Shown in pieces: positions 53,910 to 64,000 of a stretch of 64,000 nt of DNA. A program made the position numbers and the translations under genes. The notes beneath the pieces are model-generated. The model was given only the letters and a program-made list of their open reading frames with translations. It did no database searches and was not told the DNA's origin. Source of the stretch: Tragulus kanchil (Eukaryota > Chordata > Mammalia > Artiodactyla > Tragulidae); the NCBI GenBank assembly GCA_022376925.1, contig JAIOJX010000004.1:7130001-7194000 (forward strand). Reading direction: 5' to 3'. How positions within the stretch are numbered: position 1 is the first letter of the stretch; each line of letters starts with the position of its first letter.

Positions 53910-54626
53910 AAACAAATTTTTTTGACATAGTAAAAGGACCCTAGTCAGATCTAGTATCATGCTCAGCTATTGGCTTGAGTTGCTAGGAAGGAATTTGATC
54001 TCAGCTGTAAAAATTAGATGAGTCACAAAGGAACTAATGACTAGAGGTAATAAGCTATCTGTATATATATATTTCTTTTTTGTAGATGAACAGAAAATTC
54101 TTTATTTTAGACTGATACAAGTGATATACCCCATGGACGAGTCATGGAATTCTCCAGGATATCATCCCAACCCAGAGATCAAACCCAGGTATCCTACATT
54201 GCAGGCAGATCCTTTATCAGGGACACCATCTGTTAGACTAATCCAAGTCATATACCTCCATGGTGTCATACTGTCCATGAGATCTTAATTAATCCAGATA
54301 GGCTTATGTCATTGTACTTGGCTGATCCCAAAGGTACTGCTTCATAGATTCATAGAGTATCATAACTAGAAGGACCCTGGAACCCAGTCACCTGTCAATT
54401 CTAAAACATGTTTATTGTTGCCCCAGGTCTTTCTTAATGATGCCTTGAGGATCATTGTGGAAATCAGAAGATAAGAAGGAGTAGCTCTGGATCCTGTAGG
54501 CCTCCTCCTAAGCATAGTGGTGTCACACTTTTATGCAAGAGATAATGGCTTTCATGTAACCTTTCATTAAAAGTAACCTCTGCTATTGAGAAGTCTAACT
54601 TTAAAAAGTTGAAAGACCATTGATAT

Positions 54627-56883
54627 TATCCAACAGCTAACCTCTTGAGTAGTGAGGAAATCTCAGGGATTTATAACTGATCAGAGATGAATAGTTTTAT
54701 AGAAGGCACTAGGAACTACACATTAACCAAAGGCATTGCTATCTATGTCATAGCCCAACACCTAAGGAGAGTCTCAGAAGAGTGACACTAGGGACCACTA
54801 GGTGGAGTAAGGGGAAGGGTGTTTGCAAGGTCATATGATAACCAGAAGCAGGCGTAGGACCAGTGCCAGTGCCAGGTCTTCAGACTCCCTAGGCAGTGTT
54901 CTTTTCACTCTGCCTGATTGAGCTAGACCCAGCCAAGACAGAGGAAGCACAGCAGCTACTACTGAGAAATATGAAATAATAGTAATGATGCTAAAAGATC
55001 ATTTTTAGCATCAACATCAAAAAGTTTTCCTTTCTTTTATAGAAAACCTTCTGCAGAGCCCCAATACAATGAGTTACTGTGATCACCACAGGGTCTGGGG
55101 GGTTTGTTGGAGTCAGAGGCATCTCACACTATTTGACCTTTCTCTTTCTCTTTTGACCAAGTGACAGTATTTCCTCTGTAGAACTCTAGACCTCAAAATG
55201 ACCTGATTTTAAATGAGGGATGTGCCAGAACAGAATGGCACAGCCACTTCTAGTGTTACATGTGTGTGTTGTCAAATGAGTGATCTCACATCATTCCAGC
55301 CAAGATATAACAGTGCCCCTGAAGGAAACTTTAATTCTTAAAAATCAGAGAGTATAGAAATAGAAAACTGGGGGGGAGGACATGTGTATATACCTATGGA
55401 GGATTCTGGTTGATGTGTGGCAGGCAAAAACAAAACTCTGTAAAAAGAAAATGAAATAAAAAGAAATGGAAAACTGTAGGCTTTGAATGTCATCTCTCTG
55501 GTGCTATAAATTCGAATCTGACAGCAGTCACTGACTTGAAAATATCCAGGGGGCTCAGGCCAAGCTTAGGAAATTTATTTCAACACATAAACTAATATGA
55601 AGGGAAACCTGCTATCATGCTGGAACACTTGATCTGCAAATCATTCAACAGACCAAGCAATTTACACGTGTCAACCCCTTTCGTCTTCTTGGAACTGATA
55701 ATAGGCTCTCCACTCACGAAGGTGGCAAGAGGTGCCATTTTGATAATAGGTCACGAATGGTTAAAACCATATATATCCAACAGCTAACCTCTTGAGTAGT
55801 GAGGAAATCTCAGGGATTTATAACTGATCAGAGATGAATAGTTTTATAGAAGGCACTAGGAACTACACATTAACCAAAGGCATTGCTATCTATGTCATAG
55901 CCCAACACCTAAGGAGAGTCTCAGAAGAGTGACACTAGGGACCACTAGGTGGAGTAAGGGGAAGGGTGTTTGCAAGGTCATATGATAACCAGAAGCAGGC
56001 GTAGGACCAGTGCCAGTGCCAGGTCTTCAGACTCCCTAGGCAGTGTTCTTTTCACTCTGCCTGATTGAGCTAGACCCAGCCAAGACAGAGGAAGCACAGC
56101 AGCTACTACTGAGAAATATGAAATAATAGTAATGATGCTAAAAGATCATTTTTAGCATCAACATCAAAAAGTTTTCCTTTCTTTTATAGAAAACCTTCTG
56201 CAGAGCCCCAATACAATGAGTTACTGTGATCACCACAGGGTCTGGGGGTTAGTTGGAGTCAGAGGCATCTCACACTATTTGACCTTTCTCTTTCTCTTTT
56301 GACCAAGTGACAGTATTTCCTCTGTAGAACTCTAGACCTCAAAATGACCTGATTTTAAATGAGGGATGTGCCAGAACAGAATGGCACAGCCACTTCTAGT
56401 GTTACATGTGTGTGTTGTCAAATGAGTGATCTCACATCATTCCAGCCAAGATATAACAGTGCCCCTGAAGGAAACTTTAATTCTTAAAAATCAGAGAGTA
56501 TAGAAATAGAAAACTGGGGGGGAGGACATGTGTATATACCTATGGAGGATTCTGGTTGATGTGTGGCAGGCAAAAACAAAACTCTGTAAAAAGAAAATGA
56601 AATAAAAAGAAATGGAAAACTGTAGGCTTTGAATGTCATCTCTCTGGTGCTATAAATTCGAATCTGACAGCAGTCACTGACTTGAAAATATCCAGGGGGC
56701 TCAGGCCAAGCTTAGGAAATTTATTTCAACACATAAACTAATATGAAGGGAAACCTGCTATCATGCTGGAACACTTGATCTGCAAATCATTCAACAGACC
56801 AAGCAATTTACACGTGTCAACCCCTTTCGTCTTCTTGGAACTGATAATAGGCTCTCCACTCACGAAGGTGGCAAGAGGTGCCA
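54627..56883. repeat. Duplication pair 18 (54627-55737 / 55774-56883)
   Basis: Offset 1147-1146. The first copy ends at gaggtgcca and is followed by 36 filler bases (55738-55773) containing gataatagg and tcacgaa, words that occur 30-60 bases upstream, so the filler looks like a garbled re-read. The first ~370 bases overlap the second copy of pair 17 and occur three times. Confidence 0.93.
55371..55461 (+). mobile_element. 90-bp L1-BT 3' stub with target-site duplication
   Basis: ggaggacatgtgtatatacc, tatggaggattctggttgat and gtgtggcaggcaaaaac match the last ~60 bases of the L1 3'UTR, followed by an A-rich tail. Direct repeats agaaatagaaaactg (55356-55370) and agaaatggaaaactg (55462-55476) flank it with one mismatch. 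Duplicate at about 56517-56607. Confidence 0.78.
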
Positions 56884-59649
56884 GGTTTTGGAATGAATTA
56901 GATTGCCTGCTGAAATGTATATTACGTTTTGAATTCCCTTACTGTGTAGAGAGGATTTAAATTCCATTCTCTCGATCTTACTAATTCGGTAGGTGGCTGA
57001 CCATTCTTCCAAAATGAGTCCCTTTTCAGAGAATAGTGTTACAGAGTCCAGGAAACTGTAAAAGCACTCAGCAGGCCACTATGAGGCTTCTGCTTCCCTG
57101 AGTTTTTCATTGATTGCTCACTCCTCTGCTCCACGTGACCACCCCCAACCTGTTCCTGACATCAGGCTGACACCATCTCACCCTGGCCCGTCAACTGCTC
57201 CAAAGAGATGCTCTGAAAAATTGCATTTGGAGCTGCTCAGTCTCATGAGTCAGAAAACCTGATTAGATTTCCATGCCTTCCAAATACAATCCCGCATACA
57301 GTCGGTCAAGCAGTTCACTGGGCCCTTTCAATCAGTCATTTCACATAGAAGTTCCTGGGGCCCTGGGCAGTGGAAACCTTCCAGAAAGGAGACATAGGAA
57401 ATTCTCTCTAGAAGCAGCCAAGGATTTGTGGGCCCCACTTTCATCAGATGTGTGGCTGAGGAGAAAGCAAGTTCGATTTTAGAGTACTTCAGTTTACAAG
57501 GCACATTCCTATGCCTTGTTTCATTTGAGGTCCTAAATAAATCTATGAGGTAAGACTAAATAGATATCTTCTAACACCCATTTTTTAGTTTTTCAATATT
57601 GTGTTCCCATAGATAGTCTTCCACTCAGTTCTGTGCAGTAATTGGCAAGGCTGAGACTCAAAGCAGGGATTTGGCAATTCCAGACCCTGTGCTACTTACA
57701 TTTCCCTGGATGATGCTCACACACACCAACTTCACCAAAACCAGAGGCTAACACTCAGTGAAGTACTATCTGCCAGGTGCTCTGCACAATGCTGTTCCTA
57801 CACTGTCATTACATACACACTCTGAGGTGGGTACCAACTTATCCCTGTTCAGCACAGGGAGGCTTAGAGAGTGTAACTTGACTATTACCCTGTCTTCAGT
57901 TTATCCCAGTTTCAAAATATGATGCTAACCTGTCCCTATCTATTGAGCCTTACCTTCAGAAAATTAACTTGATTCACACAAGTGGTTTTTCATTTCTATC
58001 CCTAAATATTGCATAACTGTGGGAGGGTCTCAAGTACCACAGATTCAGCAACCCCTAAAGTGATAGTTCCTTAAAATGTTGGAGTGATGGTAAAGGGTAA
58101 TTATGAAAATATGGTTATAATTCCACTTCAGTTAACCATCAATAAATGTTAGTAAGAATACAGGATTTATTCTATATTCAGGAAGATACTATTCTTATTA
58201 TTTTATCCCTTCCTCCACATCCAACCCCTACTCGCCTCCCCACAGTTAACCTAGGTAATAATGTTACCAACTTCAAAGGAAGTTAGACTCTTAGGAGGAA
58301 AGAGCACATGGATTGTTGTGTTTGCATGTCCCTTTGATGTGGGTGCAGCACAGTGGAATCCTATTGTGTCTACTACTTGAGAAATCCTTTTCTTTTGGAT
58401 GTTGGAGGGCAAGGTGAGAGAAGGCTAAGAAAGAAGAGCAGAGAAGCAATTTGGGAAGAAGATAAAGGGAAAGATAACTGTTTAAGGTTCTTGGAGCTCT
58501 TGGTTGGTATTTTTTGGGTGAGAGGAGGGTGGAATCCCGGAGGAAGCACATCTGACAACTGGTAACAAACTGAGTTGGCCATGCAAACTATCACCATCAG
58601 GTGTTTTTTTTTTTTTTTTTCGTTCTGGAAAGTAGAGAAAGAAGGAAATTGAGGAAATGACTGTCATTATTTATAACACTTTTTCTATGAGGAAGTTTCT
58701 TTAAGGAAGAGGAGGCTTCTCTGCCTGTGGATGTCCTCCTTTTCCCACCATTCCAAGTCTCCTATCTCCTTCAAGGTTCCCTAAGGTCAAGAAAACCTTC
58801 TCTAATTCTCTGTTCAGAAAAACATCGATAGCATTTAGTGTCAGAACTCCACAAATATTGGTTGTGCACATTTCCACTATTCTCTCTTGAGTCTTACAGT
58901 CTTAAATAAAACTGAGAATCCTTGAGGACAGTGATCCCCTTGTCATTCTTTTCCCATTGTATCATATGCTATCTGTAACTTACTGAAGTTGGGACACATA
59001 GTAAGTGATAGCAAACCTTAATAAATGTCTTTGGGCTATGATGTACCCGTAAAACTTCATCTCCTAATCACACATCTTTCATATATACCCAAGCATTCAG
59101 CCTATGCACATAAGTTCAAATTTTGACTAATAATAACTATTGATGAAAGAAGATAATTTGCAGATTCACCATTAGCATAATGTTTAACCTTCAATTCTTA
59201 AAGCTAATGTTTTCAGAAATAATTTCTTTCTAAACTGAAAACATCTGAATTTGTGTACCTTTCACTGATACTGGTGGATCATGTTTTGCTTTCTGTAGTT
59301 ATCAGGGATCCTGCCAAATCAAATATTCTGTGCTCATCCAAATAATGCCAATTAAAGTAGAAACCCTTAGTTAAACAAAGAGGAAAACAAGCTCAATGTA
59401 TGTATCTTTGGGTATAAAATCAACCACAAGCAATATACTGTGGGTTAATTTGTATCTACTGCTGGAGAAGCATTATTGCTAGATTTAGCCAATATTTTAC
59501 ATCTTTCAATTTCAGGAAAAGAGGACAAGATGTAAAATATTGGCTTTTAAAAATAGCACAAGAGAGAACATACCAATACTCAATCTTAATGCATTCTTGA
59601 ACAAAGTCTCGGTGCCATAGTGTGGATTTTCCATAAGAAATAGCTTGAA
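56884..59649. other. Low-copy sequence with a MIR fragment
   Basis: 2.8 kb with no coding signal. Apart from the MIR at 57756-57885 and a MIR-like tail at 58915-59030, there is only a T run at 58603-58620. From 59345 the sequence is repeated at 60442. Confidence 0.45.
57756..57885 (-). mobile_element. MIR SINE (antisense)
   Basis: aagtactatctgccaggtgc, actctgaggtgggtacc and cagggaggcttagagagtg follow the reverse complement of the MIR core. Confidence 0.65.
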
Positions 59650-61536
59650 GGTGACATTCTAGAGTGTGAAGTCAAGTGGGCTTTAGGAAGCATGACTATG
59701 AACAAAGCTAGTGGAAGGGAGGGAATTTCAGCTGAGCTATTTCAAATCCTGAAAGATGATGTTGATAAAGTTTTGCACTCAGTATGCCAGCATATTTGGA
59801 AAACTCAGCAATGGCCACAAGACTGGAAAAGGTCAGTTTTCATTTCAGTCCTAAAGAAGGGCAAGGTCAAAGAATGTTCAAACTACTATACAATTGTGCT
59901 CATTTCACATGCTAACAAAGTAATGCTCAAAATCCTGTAAGCTAGGCTTTAGCATTATGTGAACTGAGAACTTCCAGATGTACAGACTGGGTTTAGGAAA
60001 GGCAGAGGAAACAGAGATTAAATTGCTAACAGCCATTGAACCATAGAAAAGGCAAGGCAATTCCAGAAAAACATCAACTTCTGCTCCACTGACTATGCTA
60101 AAACCTTTGACCCTGTGGATCACAACAAACTATGGAAAGTTGTTAAAGAGCAAGGAATAGCAGACCATCTTACTTGTCTCCTAAGAAACCTGTATGCTGG
60201 TCAGGAAACAATAGCTAGAACAAGACATGGAACAATGTACCAGTTCCAACTTGGGAAAGGATTATGTCAAGGCTGTGCATTGTTGTCCTGATTATTTAAT
60301 TTATATGCAGAGTATATCGTGTGAAATGCCAGGCTGAATGAATCACACAGAACCTGGAATAAAGATTGCCAGGAAACATCTGCAACCTCAAGTATGCATA
60401 TGATACCACTCTAATGACAGAAACTGAAGAGGAAGTAAAAAATGCCAATTAGAGAAGAAACCATTGGTTAAACAAAGAGGAAAACAAGCTCAATGTATGT
60501 ATCTTTGGGTATAAAATCAACCACAAGCAATATACTGTGGGTTAATTTGTATCTACTGCTGGAGAAGCATTATTGCTAGATTTAGCCAATATTTTACATC
60601 TTTCAATTTCAGGAAAAGAGGACAAGATGTAAAATATTGGCTTTTAAAAATAGCACAAGAGAGAACATACCAATACTCAATCTTAATGCATTCTTGAACA
60701 AAGTCTCGGTGCCATAGTGTGGATTTTCCATAAGAAATAGCTTGAAGGTGACATTCTAGAGTGTGAAGTCAAGTGGGCTTTAGGAAGCATGACTATGAAC
60801 AAAGCTAGTGGAAGGGAGGGAATTTCAGCTGAGCTATTTCAAATCCTGAAAGATGATGTTGATAAAGTTTTGCACTCAGTATGCCAGCATATTTGGAAAA
60901 CTCAGCAATGGCCACAAGACTGGAAAAGGTCAGTTTTCATTTCAGTCCTAAAGAAGGGCAAGGTCAAAGAATGTTCAAACTACTATACAATTGTGCTCAT
61001 TTCACATGCTAACAAAGTAATGCTCAAAATCCTGTAAGCTAGGCTTTAGCATTATGTGAACTGAGAACTTCCAGATGTACAGACTGGGTTTAGGAAAGGC
61101 AGAGGAAACAGAGATTAAATTGCTAACAGCCATTGAACCATAGAAAAGGCAAGGCAATTCCAGAAAAACATCAACTTCTGCTCCACTGACTATGCTAAAA
61201 CCTTTGACCCTGTGGATCACAACAAACTATGGAAAGTTGTTAAAGAGCAAGGAATAGCAGACCATCTTACTTGTCTCCTAAGAAACCTGTATGCTGGTCA
61301 GGAAACAATAGCTAGAACAAGACATGGAACAATGTACCAGTTCCAACTTGGGAAAGGATTATGTCAAGGCTGTGCATTGTTGTCCTGATTATTTAATTTA
61401 TATGCAGAGTATATCGTGTGAAATGCCAGGCTGAATGAATCACACAGAACCTGGAATAAAGATTGCCAGGAAACATCTGCAACCTCAAGTATGCATATGA
61501 TACCACTCTAATGACAGAAACTGAAGAGGAAGTAAA
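59345..61536. repeat. Duplication pair 19 (59345-60441 / 60442-61536)
   Basis: Offset 1097. The second copy opens with attagagaagaaaccattgg where the first has attaaagtagaaaccctta: five or so mismatches in the first 25 bases, then identity. Confidence 0.93.
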
Positions 61537-62262
61537 GAGCCTCTTAAGGGTAAAAGAGGAGACTGAAAAAGCTAAGCTGGCCTGAAACTCAACATTCAAA
61601 AAGCAAAGATCATGACATCCAGTCCCTCACTTCTTGGCAAATTGATGGGGGAAAAAGTAGAAATGGTGACAGATTTTATTTTCTTGGGCTCCAAAATCAC
61701 TGTGGACAGTGACTGCAGGCAAAAACTTAAAGGAAACTTGTCCCTTGGAAGAAAAGCTATAAAAAAAAAAAACCTAGATAGTATATTAAAAAAATAGACA
61801 TCACTTTGCCAGCAAAGGTCCATATAGTCAAAGCTATGGTTTTTCCAGTAGGCATATATAAATGTGAGAGTTGGACCTTAAAGAAGTCTGATGTTTTTGA
61901 ACTGTGATTCTGGAGAAGACTTTTGAGAGTTCCTTGCAGAGCAAGGAGATCAAACCAGTCCATCTTAAAGGAAATAAACCCTGAATATTCATTGGAATGA
62001 CTGATGCCGAAGCTTCTATACTTTGGACACCTGTTGTGAAAAGCCAACTCTTTGGAAAAGACCCTGATGCTGGGAAAGATTCAGGGCAGGAGGAGAAAAA
62101 GGTGACACAGAATAAGATGGTTGGATGATGGCATCACTGAGTCAAAGGACATGAGTTTGAGCAAGCTCCAGGAGATAGTGAATGATAGGGAAACTAGGCA
62201 TGCTACAGTCCATGGGATTGCAAAGAGTCTGACATGACTTAACAACTGAACAGTAATAGAAA
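59650..62262 (+). mobile_element. BovB (RTE LINE), 5'-truncated, with broken reverse transcriptase
   Basis: Sense-strand BovB from within ORF2 to the 3' end. The 59692-59940 frame (again at 60789-61037) carries the RT segment with QQWPQDWKRSVFISVLKKG and ECSNYYTIVLISHANK. Motif A reads STDYAKTFDPVDH (aspartate kept) at about 60089-60126. Motif C reads YAYDT at 60393-60407 and 61490-61504 instead of YADDT, losing a catalytic aspartate. There are stops at gtcctgatta and elsewhere. The 3' part (61800-62262) includes the antisense counterpart of the fragments at 15802 and 34383. The span is inflated by pair 19. Confidence 0.88.
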
Positions 62263-62740
62263 ATTTGAATTTCCTTAAAGTGTTTTATATGAAATTATGA
62301 AATTATGTTCATCATTATTTCCACTAGTATAAATATTTCCTATAGTGTTTTAACTACCATTGATATATAAATCATTGCTCTGTACTGCAAATACTCTTGA
62401 TCTGCATATATTTTTAGGTGCTTGCTTTACTTACATTTACTGATATGAAATTTATTATTGCAGAATAGTCAAATAAGAGGAAAGACTGAGGCTTTGGCCT
62501 ACTAGGATACAGACTGTATGTACACCGGGTCAAAAAAGAAAAATAAAAGGCAGAATAGAAGATATTCTGGTTTATCTTAGACCGTTCATCTGTTAGCTTT
62601 TTTGTTCCCATTCACCTAGAGATGTGTCATGCAATACAATATCTTCTGGTCACATATAGTTCCTTAAATTTACTTTTAAATTTACTTTTAAGTTAAAGTT
62701 AGTTTCTCAGTCACATTAGTCCATTTCAACTCCTCCATAA
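62263..62740. other. Low-copy AT-rich sequence
   Basis: Nothing recognised; the word atttacttttaa is tandemly repeated at about 62668-62694. Confidence 0.45.
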
Positions 62741-62752
62741 ATATTCCCCATG

Positions 62753-63029
62753 GGGCTTCCCTGGTGGTCTAATGGGTAAAGAGTCTGCCTGGCAGTGCAA
62801 GGGGCACCAGTTCAATCCCGGACCTGGGCAGATCCCACGTGCCACGGAGCGGCTGGATCCGTGTATCCAATTACCAGCTAGTGCCCTGGAGCACACGCAC
62901 CCAGAGCCAGTGCTCTGCAGTGAGAGAGGCCACTGCAATGGGAGGCCCACACAGGTCAAAGAATAAAGTTGGATGAAAATAAATAAATTTTTAAAAATCA
63001 ATAAAAAGAGGCCAACATTTAAAAAATAT
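62753..63029 (+). mobile_element. CHR-like SINE, copy E (older, shorter form)
   Basis: ggggcttccctggtggtcta, cagttcaatcccggacctgg, gatcccacgtgccacggag, cacacgcacccagagcc, ggccactgcaatgggaggcc, then an AAAT-type tail. It lacks the agaccaatagaag section and C-rich run of copies A-D. Target-site duplication atattccccatg / atattccctatg at 62741-62752 and 63030-63041 with one mismatch. Confidence 0.85.
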
Positions 63030-63184
63030 ATATTCCCTATGACGAGTGGCTACTATATTAGATTGTGCACCTATATAATATTCCAGGAAAGTTCTGTTGT
63101 AGAATGTTGCCCTAGATTGATAGGAAGTATAGAAAACTCATTGGGAAAATCTCACTGTTTTTCTCTACTCATACAACACTTCTG

Positions 63185-64000
63185 ACACAAGAGAGGTGGG
63201 TTTTCCACACCAAGGAATTCTGACACTACTTGAATTAACACAAAATTCTCAGGTCAAGGGCTCAGTTACAAAAGACTGTCCCTACCCCTTCAAATACCAA
63301 TTTCAAGAACTGGTTACTCACAAGTCCTATCTGACATAGCCATAAATCTGAGATTACTATGACCCTCTCTTAGTGGGTTCAATAATTTGTTAGAGTGGCT
63401 CAAAGAACTAGGAAAAGAATTTACTTATGATTGCTGACTTATTACAACAGATATTTTAGAGGATAACAATGGACAGAAGAAATACCTAAGGCAAGGTCTG
63501 TAAGGGCCTAAGCATGGGAGTTTCTGTCCCTGTAGAACTGAGGTGGACCACCCCTTGGCACATAGATGTATTTACCAACCTGAAAGCTGCCTGAACCCCA
63601 TATTGTAGGTACTTTTATGGAGTAGGTAGACACCCACTCCAGTATGAAGAATTCCGCAGACAGAGAAGCCTGACAGGCTACAGTCCATAGGGACCCACAG
63701 AGTCAGACATGATTGAAATGACAGCACACATGCACACATCAGGTAGACATGATTGATTATTAACTAAATTTCCAGTCTCCTATTTTCACTGGAGAATGGG
63801 GGTGAGAGGTGGAGCTAAAAGACCAAGTCGGAGCTTGGTCTTTCTTGTAACCAGTCCCCAATCAGGAGCCCACCAAGAGTCATCTCATTACAACAAAAGA
63901 TGCTCCTATTACTTAGGCAGTTCAAGGGGGTCAGGACCTCTGTGTCAGATGTTCCTATCATTTGGGAAATTACAAGAGTTTTACAAGCTCTGTGTCAAGA
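63185..64000 (-). mobile_element. Old LTR-type mammalian repeat (family not named), split by Bov-tA
   Basis: Words gaggtgggttttccacacca, tgacactacttgaattaac, aagaactggttactcacaag, gttagagtggctcaaagaac, gcccaccaagagtcatctca and gagttttacaagctctgtgt follow in order an old endogenous-retrovirus LTR common in mammals, read on the opposite strand. It continues past the window end. 63042-63184 holds nothing that I recognise. Non-coding here. Confidence 0.5.
63633..63740 (+). mobile_element. Bov-tA 3' fragment with short target-site duplication
   Basis: cactccagtatgaagaattc, gacagagaagcctgacagg, ctacagtccatagggaccc. The direct repeat aggtagaca flanks it at 63624-63632 and 63741-63749. Inserted in the LTR-type repeat. 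Confidence 0.75.

Larger units (their letters stand above)
52851..54998. repeat. Duplication pair 17 (52851-53909 / 53938-54998)
   Basis: Offset 1087, then 1086. The first copy's end is noisy: atatgaataatagtaaatgc against the second's atatgaaataatagtaatga, then about 28 unrelated bases before the second copy. The second copy opens with cagatctag for cagatcctag. Confidence 0.92.

Noticed and set aside
110..61536. The ~1.1-kb duplicates as a genuine new amplification system
   Set aside because: Fixed length, arbitrary content, junctional errors and filler, triplication between close junctions, and identical defects in both copies all favour joined overlapping contigs. Listed as a finding for checking, not as biology.

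Overview
The window is mammalian nuclear DNA from a ruminant. It holds LINE-1 of the L1-BT type, the RTE-class LINE BovB, and many copies of the BovB/tRNA-derived SINE Bov-tA, a combination known from cattle, sheep, deer and relatives. I cannot name the species. I find no host protein-coding gene, no structural RNA gene and no CRISPR array. Every long open frame I could assign is a retrotransposon frame, its antisense shadow, or a reading of a tandem repeat. The window reads as intergenic or deep intronic sequence.

The dominant feature is probably technical. At 19 places a block of about 1.07-1.25 kb is followed directly by an almost identical second copy in the same orientation. The junctions lie near 1267, 5226, 7273, 9322, 16260, 18297, 20948, 26187, 28027, 30586, 32832, 38549, 41571, 45816, 48116, 49948, 53937, 55773 and 60441. 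Breakpoints ignore repeat boundaries. Small indels and junk bases gather at the end of the first copy and the start of the second. Short segments between close junctions occur three times. This is what unmerged overlapping contig ends look like when joined without a gap. Removing the second copies would leave roughly 43 kb of real sequence, so element counts must be read in that light.

Layout: 1-4135 is the 5' half of a minus-strand L1 (A) with ORF1 and a complete GC-rich 5'UTR promoter carrying a 64-bp tandem repeat and a YY1 site. 4141-12500 is a second, decayed minus-strand L1 (B) covering ORF2 and ORF1. 12500-25000 is low-copy DNA with MIR fragments, Bov-tA, BovB, young CHR-like tRNA SINEs, a mariner MITE and a retrocopied tRNA-Cys 5' half. 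25000-36100 is mostly old L1 3' ends, Bov-type fragments and two more CHR-like SINE sites. 36100-50900 is mainly unannotated low-copy sequence. 50907-52387 is a G-poor 10-bp-period minisatellite. 52400-59640 is low-copy sequence. 59650-62262 is a plus-strand BovB with a broken reverse transcriptase. 63185 to the end is an old LTR-type repeat.

I did not find a new multi-gene system. The natural features most worth a second look are the minisatellite, the tRNA-half insertion with perfect 19-bp target-site duplications, and the CHR-like SINE subfamily with an extended 3' body and intact target-site duplications.
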